Positions 11,557 to 22,697 of a DNA stretch of 64,000 nt are shown here, one piece after another. The notes under the pieces are model-generated. The model had not been told where the DNA came from. It worked only from the letters and a program-made list of their open reading frames with translations, and ran no database searches. Positions within the stretch are counted from its first letter, which is position 1, and every line of letters begins with the position of its first letter. The stretch comes from Microcebus murinus (taxonomy: Eukaryota; Chordata; Mammalia; Primates; Cheirogaleidae). Location of the stretch: assembly GCF_040939455.1 (NCBI RefSeq), contig NC_134136.1, positions 101,544,014 through 101,608,013 on the forward strand, given 5' to 3'. Position numbers and translations under genes: made by a program.

Positions 11557-12807
11557 TAAAAATATTTTTATTTTTTTTTATTTCAAAATATTAAAAGGGG
11601 ACAATCTTTTTGGTTACATGGATTGCTTTTGTAATGTTTGAGTTATGGCTGTAAGCATGCCCATCACCCAAATAGCATTCATTGCACCCATTAGGTAGGT
11701 TTTTCACCCCTCCCCTCATTCCCCCTTCCTGCTGCTTGATTTCCACTGAGTTTTACTTCCCTCTGTGCATATGTGTGCTCATCGGTTGGCTCCAATTTAA
11801 TAGTGAGTACGTGTACTATTTGTTTTTCATTTCTTTAGATACTTCAGTTAGAATAATGGTCTCTAGTTCCATACAAATTGTTGCAAAAGGCATTGATTCA
11901 TCCTTTTTTATGGCTGAGTAATACTCCATGGTATACATATACCACATTTTGTTAATCCACTCATAAATTGATGGGCACTTGGGTTGTTTCCACATCTTTC
12001 CAATTGTGAATTGTGCTGCTATAAACATTCAAGTGCAGGTGTCTTTTTTATATAATGATTTCTTTTCCTTTGGGTATATACTCGATAGTGGGATTGCTAG
12101 ATCAAATGGTAGGTATACCTTTTAGTTCTCTGAGAAATTTCCATATTGCTTTCCATAGGGCTTGTACTAATTTGCAGTCTCACCAACAGTGTATTAGCAT
12201 TCCTTTCTCTGCATTCACACCAGCATATATTGCTTTTAGACTTTTTAATAAAAACCATTCTAACTGGGGAAAGGTAATATCTCATGTGGTTTTTAATTTG
12301 CATTTTCCTGATGATTAGTGACATTGAGCATTTTTTCATACGTTTATTGGCCATTTGTTCATCTTCTTTTGATAAATTTTTGTTCATGTCTTTTGCCCAG
12401 CCAACTGATCTTTGACAAAGCAGAGAACAACATACACTGGGGAAAGAGATACCCTACTCAATAAATGCTGCTAGGAAAATTAAATAGCTACATGCAGAAG
12501 AATGAAACAGGATCCATATCTCTCACCACTAACAAAAAAGGAAGGCATGAAGCCATAAGAATTCTACGAAAAATGTAAGAAAAACTCTTCTAGATATCAG
12601 CCTAGACAAAGAATTTATGACTAAGACCCAAAAGGCAATAAATAAATGGGACTTGATTAAATTACAAAGCTTCTGCACAGCTAAGGAAATAATCAATTGT
12701 GCAAACAGACAACCTACAGAATGGAAGAAAATATTCACAAACTATACCATCCAATAAAGGGCTAATATCCAGAATCTGCAAAAAACTCAAACAAATCAAT
12801 TGCTTTT
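11542..12807 (-). mobile_element. Twin-primed (5'-inverted) L1 nested inside older L1, 15-bp TSD
   Basis: Flanked by AAATCAATTGCTTTT at 11542-11556 and 12793-12807. The 3' segment (11557 to about 12399) is antisense L1: poly-T-rich start, TTGGTTACATGGATTGC, then 3' UTR and the ORF2 end, which gives the decayed minus frames 11816-12028 and 12097-12387. The 5' segment (about 12401-12792) is in the opposite orientation, beginning ACTGATCTTTGACAAAGC and ending ACTCAAACAAATC. These two L1 regions are near neighbours in a normal ORF2, so the layout is the twin-priming product. No functional frame remains. Confidence 0.88.
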
Positions 12808-14374
12808 AATATTTACCTCCCACATATGATTGAGAATATATGAGATTTGTCTTTCTTTGCTTGGCTTATTTCACTTAATGTTCTCCAGTTCCACCCATGT
12901 TATTGCAAGCGGCAGGATTTCATACTTTTTCTGGCTATATCATATTTCATTGTGTATATGTACCACAATTTCTTTAGTCATTCATCCATTAATGGATATG
13001 TAGGTTGATTCCAAATCTTAGCTATTGTGAATAGTGTTGCAATAAACATGGGAGTACAGATATCTTTTTGATATACTGAATTTCCCTTCTTTGAATATAC
13101 ACAGAAGTGGGGTTACCGGGTCATAGGGTAGTTCTAGTTTTAGTTTTTTTCAGGAACCCCCATACTATTTTCCATAGTGCTTGCACTAATTTATATTCCC
13201 ACCAACAGTGTATGAGGGTTCCCCTTTCTCCACATCCTCACCATCATTTGTTACTGCTTTTCTTATTGATAAAAGCCATTTTAACTGGAGTGAGATGTTA
13301 TCTCACTGTAGTTTTGATTTGCATTTCTCTGATGAATAATGGTGAGTATTTTTTTCATATACCTTTTGGCCATTTGTGTGTCTTCTTTTGAGAAATGTCT
13401 ATTTAGATCCATTGCCCATTTTAAAATCAGATTTTGTGTTGTTTCCTATTGAGTTGTTGGAACTCCTTATATATTCTAATTATCAATCCCTTGTTAGACA
13501 GGTAGTTTGTCAATATTTTCTTCCATTCTGTGGGTTGTCTCTTCACTTTGTTGATTGTTTTCTTTCCTGTGCAGAGCTTTTTAGCTTGATGTGGTCTCTT
13601 TTGTCCAATTTTGTTTTGATTGCCTGTGCTTTAGGGGTATTAGTCAAGAAATCCTTGCCTAGACCAATGTGCTGAGGCATTTCACCAATGTTTTCTTTAA
13701 GTAGTTTCATATTTTCAGGTCTTAGATTTAAGTCTTTAATCTGTTTTGATTTGATTTTTGTATATGGCAAAAGATAAGTGTCTAGTTTCATTCTTCGGCA
13801 TATGAAAATCCAGCTTCCCAGCACCATTAATTGAAAAGACTATCTTATCCCCCACTGTATGTTCTTGGCACATTTGTTGGAGATAAGTTCACTAAAGATG
13901 TGTAGATTTATTTCTGAGTTCTCTATTCTGTTCAATTGATCTATATGCCTGTTTTATGCTAGTACCATGCTATTTTGGTTACTACAACTCTGTAGTATAA
14001 TTTGAAGTCACATAATGTGATTCCTCCAGTTTTGTTCTTTTTGCTCAGGATGGCTTTGGCTATTCTGGGTCTTTTGTGGTTCCATATGAATTTTAGGATA
14101 TTTTTTTTCTATTTTTGTAAGAATGTCATTGGTATTTTGATGAGGATTGCATTGAATCTGTAGATTGCTTTGGGTAATGAGGACATTTTAACAATATTGG
14201 TTCTTCCAATACATGAACGTAAAATATCTTTCCAATTTTTGTGTCCTCTTCAATTTCTTTCATCACTGTTTTATAGTTTTCATTATATAGATCTTTCACT
14301 TCTTTGGTTAAGTTTATTCCTAGATATTTTAATTTATTTGTAGCTATTGTAAATGATATTACTTTCTTTGTTTC
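12808..14374 (-). mobile_element. Older L1, ORF2 region (antisense), second piece
   Basis: Continues the L1 from 11193-11556 without loss at the nested TSD: GAGATTTGTCTTTCTTTGC, TCACTTAATGTTCTCCAG, then the ORF2 body. Minus-strand frames here are ORF2 debris; the one at 13543-13827 reads WIFICRRMKLDTYLLPY and other C-terminal ORF2 text. It is interrupted at 14374 by an Alu and resumes at 14724. Confidence 0.85.
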
Positions 14375-14737
14375 TTTTTTTTGAGACAGAGCTTTTTTTT
14401 TTTTTTTTTTTTTTGAGACAGCTTTGTTGTCCAGGCTAAAGTGAGTGCCGTGGCATCAGCCTAGCTCACAACAACCTTAAACTCCTGGGCTCAAACAATC
14501 TTTCTGCCTCAGCCTCCCAAGTAGCTGGGACTACAGGCATGTGCCACCATGCCCGGCTAATTTTTTCTATATATATTAGTTGGCCAATTAATTTCTTTCT
14601 ATTTATAGTAGAGATGGGGTCTCGCTCTTGCTCAGGCTGGTTTCGAACTCCTGACCTCGAGCAATCCACCACCTCGGCCTCCCAGAGTGCTAGGATTACA
14701 GATGTGAGCCACCGCGCCCGGCCACTTTCTTGGTTCC
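14361..14737 (-). mobile_element. Alu, strepsirrhine type, antisense, inside the L1
   Basis: Poly-T followed by the reverse complement of an Alu. It contains the strepsirrhine junction (TATATATTAGTTGGCCAATT, AATTTCTTTCTATTTATAG) and ends CCGCGCCCGGCC at 14723. The imperfect duplication ACTTTCTTTGTTTC (14361-14374) and ACTTTCTTGGTTCC (14724-14737) matches at 12 of 14. The first Alu bases TTTTGAGACAGAGC are repeated as TTTTGAGACAGC after a second T run, suggesting slippage or a small rearrangement at the 3' tail. Frames at 14466-14672 and 14539-14793 lie inside it. Confidence 0.93.
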
Positions 14738-15217
14738 TTTTTGAGATTGTTTACTCTTGGCATATAGAAATGCTACTGATTTCTGCGTGTTGATTTTGTA
14801 TGCTGCAACTTTACTGAATTTGTTTATCATTTGTAATAGTTTTTTGTGAAGTCCTTGGGTTTCTCTAGACATAAGATCATATTGTGTGCATACAAGGATA
14901 ATTTGACTTCTTCCTTTCCAGTTTGGATGTCCTTTCTTTCTTTTGTCTGATTGCTCTAGCTACAACTTCTAGTACTATGTTGAATAACAGTGGTAAAAGT
15001 GGGCATGTTTGTTTTGTTCCAGATTCTAGAGGAAAGGCTTTCAGTTTTTCCTCACTCAACATGATACTTGCTGTGGGTCTGTCATTTATGGCTTTTATCA
15101 CATTGGGGTAAGTTCCTTCTATACCCAGTTTTTTGAGATTTTTTTATCATGAAGTCATGTTGAATTTTACCTAATGCTTTTTCTGTATCAGTTGAAATGA
15201 TTATATGGTGTTTGTCC
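14724..15217 (-). mobile_element. Older L1, reverse-transcriptase region (antisense), third piece
   Basis: Resumes ORF2 after the Alu. The minus frame 14877-15101 has the L1 RT segment [20 protein letters not shown], and the sequence continues through a 'gctttttctgtatcagttg' block and ends near GGTGTTTGTCC at about 15217. The frame is broken by stops, so it is a pseudogene piece. What follows is not L1 that I can recognise. Confidence 0.85.
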
Positions 15218-15571
15218 TGAGCTATGACTGTCGCAGACTCCTGATGGTATTGTCTTGATGGACTGGGTAAATTACAGGAGAGTTCCCTGGATTACCAGGC
15301 CACTTCTCTCGCTCTCTTCTCTCACTCTTTTTCCAGGTGGCTGGAGCTGAAAGAGGAGTGATATAGACACTTCCTCATGGGCACCAGCACCAAGTCACTC
15401 CTGGAGCCAGCCCAATCTCACACAAAGCCTGTGGTGATTATTGCCTGGCTACGTTTGATGTTTATTCAAAGCCCAAGGGTTTTTAAGTCAGCAAGTGGTG
15501 AATCCTGCCAGGACTGGGTCTTCGCCTTTAGGGCAGCATGTTTTCTTCTGGCCCAAGGTGGGTCCAGAAAT
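15218..15571 (-). other. GC-richer unassigned segment joined to the L1 5' end
   Basis: This segment lies inside the L1 target-site duplications (11179-11192 and 15572-15585), so it entered with or into the L1, yet I do not recognise it as L1. Read on the minus strand it has a TTAAAAACCC run just before an AATAAA (15466-15461), and it ends toward the L1 with TCTGCGACAGTC. That could be an LTR lying antisense, or another RNA captured by template switching during L1 reverse transcription. The plus frame at 15377-15574 has no family match. Confidence 0.4.
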
Positions 15572-16018
15572 TAGGTCAGAAGTTTAATGCAGGTATCATC
15601 AGATTAAAGTCAAGATGATGACAGAGCTACATTACTTTTTGGAGACTCTAAGGGAAAAATCCTTTTTTTGCTCGTTCAAGTGTTGACAGAATTCTATGAG
15701 AAGGTCTTACTTTTTTCTTGCTGACTCTTAGCTCCTAGAGGACTTTCTCTGGTCCCGGACGTCTCAGAACCAGCAATAGAGTAATAAGAAATAATACTTT
15801 CTCACACTGCCATCTCTTTGACCTCCCTTTGTCTTTCCTTTCTACTTTTAAGGATTCATATGATCAAATTTGGCCTACTCAAGATGATCTCTGTATCTCA
15901 ATGTCCTTAGTCATATCTGCACTGTCCCTTTTACCATGCAACATAACATAGAAACAGGTTTTGGGGACTATGATATGGACATCTTCAGGAGGCCATTATG
16001 CTGTCTACCACAGTGACC
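15572..16018 (+). repeat. Old mammalian interspersed repeat, 3' part of the split copy
   Basis: Picks up at AGGTCAGAAGTTT, the point where 11192 stopped, and follows the same old repeat: CATCAGATTAAAGTCAAGAT, a TTTTTGGAGACTCTAAGGG block, a CTTCAGGAGGCCATTATGC block and CTACCACAGTGACC at the end. The database name is uncertain. Together with 11105-11192 it forms one element of roughly half a kilobase that was split by the L1. Confidence 0.6.
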
Positions 16019-18329
16019 ATACTGATATGTAGTTCTCTTAACATTTTGATGGACATAGAGATTGCTGGTTTTTCAATATATTCTTTTAAATCAAATGGTA
16101 AAATAATTCCTTACTAAGGAACCTAGATAGCTTTTCAGTGCCTTCTAGCTGGAAGTATTGACTTGAGTCCCTAGGGAATTCTACCACCATTTGGTCTCAC
16201 ACAGAGTCCCAGTCCACTCTTAGTCCTACTCCTTTCTGAAGCATTCATCAGAAGAAATCACCTCTAGAAATTCTGGTATTCAGCATTCCTTCCCTGGTTG
16301 CATCTCTCTATCTTGATGTGAATGGTCTTGGTGGTGAGGCTGCTAAGGAAAGTCATATTAAAAAGAATATTCCATGGGCAAGTACACCTTCAATGTTTGG
16401 GGAGTTACCATGGCTGTGGTTCTAACCACAGCCTAGAGGTTGCCAGGCCCATTTCTTTGCTTCCTCACTCCTCACTTCTCCCTGGTGACTCTTAAAATCT
16501 CTTGAACAATAACTAGTAATTTCTTCAAATATAACCCAACATTCAGAATTTAGGTAGTAGGACTGCTTCAGAAAAAGTATTATACTTATTATCTGTTAAC
16601 TCTTATTTTTTCTTCTTTGCATGTAGTCCTGTCCTTTATTTATATTTAAAATTTATTTTCTCATTGACTGTAGATTAGAATTAGAGTCTGTAACTGATTT
16701 TCTTTTTGTACAAACCTCAAAAGTGGTTTCTTAGAAGTCACTGAGTAATGATCAGGGTTTTCTATGTGGGAAATAAAGCTGGACTTGTTCCCATAACCAC
16801 ATATGCTAAACTAGTTAACTACTGCCCATATATCATTTTGAGTTTGAGGATAAACAAGGAAAAGGAATTAGAAAGAAAATAAGAAAGAAAAAAATGAAAG
16901 AATAGAATGCATTGCATCTGCTCTAAAATTTGGGTTGTATAATAAAAATGCTAAATAAATCCTGTTTGCCTACTCAAATACTTGTAATAGAATAATAAAA
17001 ATGGTCTTTAGATTTATGACTGAGACCCAGTGCTGATATCAATGGAGGGGGAGAGTCCAAACATTATGAAGGGATACCCTAGACACATTGATGCAGGAAA
17101 AAAACAGTAGCTAAATTAGTTTCATGACCATCATCTCTGTCTACCATATCTGAGAGAAATCCAAAAACTCCTTAAGGAGATTTTTTGTAGGAAGAATTCC
17201 ATAGGAATGGAGAATGCTATGGCATGTCCCTCCATCCCTCAATCCATGTCTTAGGGTCTCCAAGAGACCCACTCACGGAAATTTTGATTACCCCTGCCAG
17301 ATTCTTACTGAGTTGGAGAATTTTGTAGTCTCCCTGTTTAACACCATTGGAGCAGAGCACAAAAGAGTTCTTGGACAAACCTGACATGTCCCCAACTATC
17401 TGGGAGAATCCAGGAAGATGCTTGATATTAAAGTGTGAAAGCAAGTGGCAGAATAATGCTGCCTGTGGCAAGACCTACCATTAGGTAAATTGATTCCTGT
17501 AACTTGGTAATGTACAACTGTAAGTGTTTTCTCATTGGGCAAGTGAATACCTGCATTATGGAGATTAATGCTAAGTTGTGCTGTGGCTTACCAGAATGAG
17601 TATTTATTTCTCATTTGTGCAATGTCTTTTGTGGATCAGGTAACCAAGTAGCTGTCTTCCTTCCTGAAACTATGCCACATGAACCCATGGCTTTCTAGGT
17701 TGCCATCTAGGATTAAGAGCGGGCTGAGGCACAATGACATTCCCTGACCTGAGCAGTATTCTCTTTTGTGACTTTTTGCACCTCTATTCATTCATGTACA
17801 TATGTAAAGGATGTGCCTACTTCTAAGATAAAATACTTTCAAAAGTGTGGTGATACTTTTCTAGAAGCAGTACTTAAAGATATAATTACTCACAGCCATT
17901 GAATGCTAAGTTACAATTTAAGAGATCAATAGATAAATTGTATACACATTTAAGTTTTTTTAGTAAGGAATTTTATTTTATTTCTGCTAGATCCTGTACT
18001 CAGCAGGCAGAGTCTTTTCAAGATGACTCAAGGGCGCCACTTTATCAAGTAGTGCTGCAGTCAGTACTCAACAGATATTTCATTAGTTTCTTCACTTTTT
18101 CCTACTCTTTCTTGAAGTTAATTTAGAGCCTTGTGGCTTGTTATGACAAATAAATACAGGTGGATATAATGTGTGCCACTTATGGGATGAGATAGATGAC
18201 CTCCAATATGTTTATATGTGTATGTAAATATTATACATATAATTAATGTAATATGGTTTTCAAATATAGTATCTTTCTTTTTACTTCTCTTGGATATAAT
18301 AGTTATTATATTATGGAAAAAATTTTAAT
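16019..18329. other. Mostly unassigned DNA
   Basis: An 84-codon minus frame at 17217-17471 and a 75-codon plus frame at 17899-18126 show no recognisable family. The stretch 17520-17750 has the feel of an old interspersed repeat (a 'tgtcttttgtggatcagg' block and 'ggctttctaggttgcc') but I cannot name it. Purine-rich AAGAAAGAAAATAAGAAAG-type sequence lies at 16870-16905. Confidence 0.4.
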
Positions 18330-18425
18330 CCCAGATGTGAATAGTTATGTCTTTAAGTAAGCTTTTTAAACTTCCAGATTGTCAGTTTCCTCATCTGTAT
18401 AATTGGAGATTGTAATTTATATATT
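18330..18425 (+). repeat. MIR SINE fragment (sense)
   Basis: Sense MIR core: TCTTTAAGTAAGCTTTTTAA, then TCAGTTTCCTCATCTGTAT, matching 'cctcagtttcctcatctgta' of the consensus. Confidence 0.65.
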
Positions 18426-18829
18426 GACTTCCAGTTCACATTGTGAACTGAGAACATTTATGACCTTGCCTTCTTCTTGGAGTAACTAATGAAATTAATG
18501 AAACATATATAAAATTTATATTTAAATTCAGGAAAAATAGAAAGAATGCCTCTAGGACACTCTTTTTAAAAGAACTGGGAAACAGAGGGGACCTGCTTAT
18601 AGATTGGTAGGGAAAGAGTAGTGGAAACTTAGCTGAAGAAACAAGATCTTCCCAAGTAAGTTTTGGAGACTCTTCAAAATAAAACTATATTGCAATGTAA
18701 AAAAATAAATACCACTCAAAACCATAGTTTTTTTTAAAACAATTGTTATTCTTATTTTTTTATTTTGTTTTGTTTTTTTGTGATTTTGTGATCTGACTGA
18801 TTCAGATGGGCAGTTTATCTGTTCTATGT

Positions 18830-19280
18830 GATTCCAGTTTGGGTTGCAATCATATGGAAGCTCAACTGGGCTAGAATGTCTAAGATGCCTCATTCATATG
18901 TCTGACACATTAATGGGGCTAGATGAAGAATTAAGCTCAGGGTGCAAGGATGATTGAGACTCTCTCCCTTTCTATGTAGTCTCAGAGCCTCTCTTCCTTG
19001 TGGCTTCTCCATGTGATCTCCACACAACTTCTCTCCAGTAGCACAGTCAAATTGCTTATATGGCAGGTCAGCATTCCTGAGAACACAAAAGCATAAATTT
19101 GCCAGACCTTCCTAAAGCTTAAGCCTAGAACTGGTAGAACTTCTCTTTATTGAATTGAATTGGATAAAGTGAGTCACAGAGCCAGTCCAAGTTCATTGCA
19201 GAAGGGGAATACAAAAAGTTGTGAATATTAGGAGACATGGTTCATTGGAGACTGTCTTGGAGATTATTTACCACCGTTAC
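18830..19280. repeat. Old mammalian repeat, family name uncertain (copy 1)
   Basis: A CATATGGAAGCTCAACTGGG block, CATATGTCTGACACATTAAT, TCTCCATGTGATCTCCACA and GAGTCACAGAGCCAGTCCAA follow the order of a widespread old mammalian repeat that I have seen but cannot name reliably. A second, differently truncated copy appears at 27490-27800. The 98-codon minus frame at 18597-18893 only partly overlaps it and is not a gene. Confidence 0.5.
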
Positions 19281-20514
19281 TCATCACAGCAATTCATTAA
19301 GGATACCATCCGTTCCTCCTTTCCTGAGCTGATGGTTACAGAGAAATATGTTCTTGACCCAAAGCTTAGCAGTTGAAGAATATGTATAGTCATTCAAAGA
19401 ATAGATCCTATTCATGGTATTTGGGCCTGAGAGAGAAGCAAAGCAGAACTTAATGTGTGTCTAGTATTTTTACAAGATACTGTATTATGGTGGGAAAGTA
19501 TAGGGGTGTGGAAACAAGGAAATGCACTGTTAGCCAGGAATAAAATATACTAATATGTCCATTCACAGAGAAAAGTTTCCCCTAGACATGATGTCAATAG
19601 TCCACATCAAAGAAAATTGAGGAAGCAATTCTCCATAACTGCAGAAAAGTCTAATATTAGGTACCTTAGTTATTTAACCTGTTTAACCCATCCTTGCATA
19701 TGGGACAGAAAAACAGCCTACAATAAAATAATGGAAAACAAATGTGATAGAAAAAAACAAATAAAAATAAAAATCTGAACTAAGCATGTGCATGCACAAA
19801 CATATATATTGAAATTAAAATTAACACAGAAAATTTAGATAAATAATGAAATTATTTGATATCAAGTGATTTGAATTTAAATCATAATTATAAATCAAAA
19901 GAAACTATTATTTAAAAAATAGGAAAAATAGAATTTCAGGAAACTATATTATTTATGAGATTAAAAAATAATAATCCAATGCACAGAGTGAATAATAGCC
20001 AGAGAGTGATAAAGACTAAATTGGTGCTCTAGAAGATAAGATTATATAAATTATGCAGATTATAAACTAAACAAATATATATGAAATATAGAAATTTTTA
20101 GAAATGAATAGTCCATCCAAGAAGTATATAACAGGAGTTCTAAAAGTTAAGAGTACAGGTAATGGAGGGGAGGGAATAATAAATTAACATTATCAATCAG
20201 TATCATATTCAATAATGTTTTTTAGATTTAAACTCATACTTACAAAAATAAAAAAGAGCCCAAGATATTTTTAGGAAGTAGTCATTGGAGGGTGTCACTT
20301 GAGCATTCTCATTTAACTAATAGGTATTTAGTAACATGGCAGTGATCTTCAATCAATATAGGTCTAATCATTTTATTTGTTTCTGGTTTGGAGAGAACAT
20401 CAGGAACTTCCCTGAATGCGGCTGCTTGAAATATTTGACATTACCATGAAAACCTGTTCCCTGTGGCAAAATCATGTGGTTAATCGATATGATAATCCTT
20501 CTTAAGCAACCTAT
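19281..20514. other. AT-rich DNA, nothing recognised
   Basis: No frame of note. 19700-20120 is very A-rich on the plus strand but lacks the features of a named repeat. Confidence 0.45.
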
Positions 20515-20615
20515 TTATAATAATCGCTAATGTTTCCTGGGGTCTACTTGTGTTCCAGTCACTGTTCTAAGTATCTAAAATATATTATCTACTTTCACCT
20601 TCAGATAAACTCATA
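20515..20615 (-). repeat. MIR relic, first half (antisense)
   Basis: Reversed MIR start: TAATAATCGCTAATGTTTCC, then TCCAGTCACTGTTCTAAGTA and CAGATAAACTCATA. The match breaks off at 20615 and resumes at 20961. Confidence 0.7.
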
Positions 20616-20953
20616 GTGGTAGGCAGGGGACAGCCCAGATTTTGTGGGGCCTCAAGTTAATGCAAGCACTCTTTATTAAAAAAATATATAAAATTATGAA
20701 CACAAAAACTGGTATAAAAGCAAATATTTATTTGAATGGGGAAAAATGTCATGATAAATTACTGGAGTGTTGGGACTGGTCTTTTTCTTTCAAGAAACTT
20801 TAGTTAATTTTCCAGAAATTGCTTTTACAAAATGCTTTTAATTAGCCCTGATTTCCTCCTTGTTTGTAAAGGACCTCACACATGTGCAGAGCCCTGAAGA
20901 TGAAACTCCAATTGCTTCATGGTAAATTCACCTTGAGAGATGAGTACTAGAAT
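20616..20953. mobile_element. 338-bp insertion splitting a MIR, possible DNA transposon
   Basis: The MIR on either side is contiguous in consensus order, and ACTCATA is repeated at both edges (20609-20615 and 20954-20960). The insert starts with a GGCAGGGGACAGCCCAGATT block and a TTTTGTGGGGCCTCAAG stretch that recall an old nonautonomous DNA transposon, and it ends near GAGTACTAGAAT. I cannot define clear terminal inverted repeats, so the class is unsure. Confidence 0.45.
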
Positions 20954-20960
20954 ACTCATA

Positions 20961-21065
20961 AGGAAATGGAGACACTGAACACAGCGGTTTTTAAGTAGCA
21001 GAACAAGGATTCAAATCTAGGCTGTCTGGTTCAAGAGTCTGCACTCTTTTGACCCTCATGTTTTA
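20961..21065 (-). repeat. MIR relic, second half (antisense)
   Basis: Continues reversed MIR with AGGAAATGGAGACACTGAAC, then AGCAGAACAAGGATTCAAAT, CTAGGCTGTCTGG and GAGTCTGCACTC. Confidence 0.7.
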
Positions 21066-21784
21066 TCACCTGTCTCTGAGCCCTTTCCTAAAAGACACCA
21101 TGAAGATCTGTTCTGAGGAAGAACGAGTTAAGTTTGCATATCATTTGATTCAAATCATGTCTATCTGATTAAGAATATTGTTTTTGTTATTGATATATTC
21201 ATCTTCATGGACAAAATCAGAAGTACCTTTTCCTTTTTAGTCTCAAATATAGCAAAAGAAAATTGAACTTGCATTTCCCTAAAAGCTCACAAATTCTACC
21301 CATGAGTCTACCATGAATGACAACTAGTATGTCCTGAATGGCTTATCAGGTGTTCCTAACAAGAGCCTTAGGTCTAGGTCACTCAAGTCTCCCAATTACC
21401 AAGTTCAAAAAATTGACACTGGAGATCATAAATACAGAGATCATTGAAGATTCCAATCTTCAGACAGAGTGCATGAATGAGGGAAGGTGAAATGAAGAAT
21501 GTAACCCCATAATCAATTGGGAATATAAAATGGAGGAGGCTCTTTGACAAGAACCTTTGTTTATTGAAATTTCTACCTCAGAGCGATCAAAAGAATATGT
21601 ATGGCCAACAAGAGGAGGCCTAAAATAACTTTTCAGTGAATATCATTTACATAACCATAATGCTTTTTTTTTCTGTTGGGTTTAATGATTTAATTCAACT
21701 TAAAGCAAAGTACAATATATTTATTCCAATTTCACATGATGTGAAATACTGAGATCAGAGAGAGAGTATGGAGTCACAGTGTAT
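21066..21784. other. Unassigned DNA
   Basis: No gene and no named repeat seen. Confidence 0.4.
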
Positions 21785-22230
21785 AGACCACAGTATATAT
21801 TTTGGCTTTTGCAATAAACAAAGAGGAGCCACTACCATGTTCTGAGTAGAAGTATGACATCTTCAAACAGGTGTTAAGTGAAACATCTGAACTATTTTAC
21901 TGAAAATATACATAAGAGAGTAAAGGGGCTGAAAAATTAGGCTAATGAAGAAAATGTTACAATAATTCTGGTCAAAGATTGTGGTAAATTGGGCCAGAGA
22001 TGAGGATAATTTGGCTTTTGTACAGAGATGAAGAGGGATTGGATTTGGTATATACTCTGAAAGTAGAGCAAATAGGATTTGTTGGGATATGATATAGGGG
22101 GAGGTGAAAGGAATAAATAAATAAATAAGGATGACTCCTTGTTTTTAGACTGCAATTGGAGAGCAATGTTTCTTACTGTCATGGGAAAGACTGCAGCAGC
22201 AGTCTTGGATGGGGAGACAGGAAAATCTTG
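21785..22230 (-). repeat. L2 LINE relic (antisense)
   Basis: Reversed L2 in order: TATATTTTGGCTTTTGCAAT, AGAAGTATGACATCTTCAAA, GTTACAATAATTCTGGTCAA, ATTTGGTATATACTCTGAAA and AGAGCAAATAGGATTTGTTG, with AAGGATGACTCCTTG. The two overlapping minus frames at 21937-22182 come from this relic and are not separate genes. A short (AAAT)n lies at 22115-22133. Confidence 0.65.
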
Positions 22231-22330
22231 AGATGATGAGGATGTGATTATTAGGGAGCAGAAAAAGGAGGAATGGGGCTTTTATGAAGATCACTGGGCT
22301 CTGGGGCCTGTCTTTCCTCTCATCATCTTC

Positions 22331-22697
22331 TGTATTCTGAATGTTTGTGTCCCCACAAAATTCACATTTTGAATCCCTGACCCCAAAGATTATGGTATCA
22401 GGACCTGAAGCTTTTGGGAAAGTGGTTAAGTCATGAGGGCAGACAGAACCCTCGTGAATGGGATTAGTGGCCTTTAGAAGAGGAGGACCCAGAGAGCTAC
22501 CTTGCCCCTTCTACCATGTGAGGTCACAGCAATAAATCATCACTGATGAAGAACAGGTCCTCACCAGACATCAAATCTGCCAGAGCCTTGATCTTAGACT
22601 TCGTAGTCTTCAGAACTGTAAGAAATAAATTTCTATTGTTTATAAGCCACCCAGGGTGTGATATTTTGTTGTAGCAGCCTAAATGGACTAAGAAACA
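22331..22697 (+). mobile_element. MaLR-type solo LTR (MST/MLT1 class)
   Basis: Begins TGTATTCTGAATGTTTGTGT and runs through a TGAATGGGATTAGTGGCC block, CCATGTGAGGTCACAGC and AAGCCACCCAGGGTGTG to GGACTAAGAAACA. These are the hallmark blocks of ERVL-MaLR LTRs. An AATAAA at 22624-22629 marks the sense orientation. No internal region adjoins, so it is a solo LTR or a remnant. The minus frame at 22524-22814 crosses its end and is not a gene. Confidence 0.85.

Noticed and set aside
12055..12318. 87-codon plus frame resembling a small membrane protein
   Set aside because: Antisense shadow of the nested L1; the real signal is on the minus strand and is broken ORF2.
13376..13675. 99-codon plus frame with hydrophobic stretches
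   Set aside because: It is the complementary-strand reading of L1 ORF2 (12808-14374). T-rich antisense L1 always yields hydrophobic frames.
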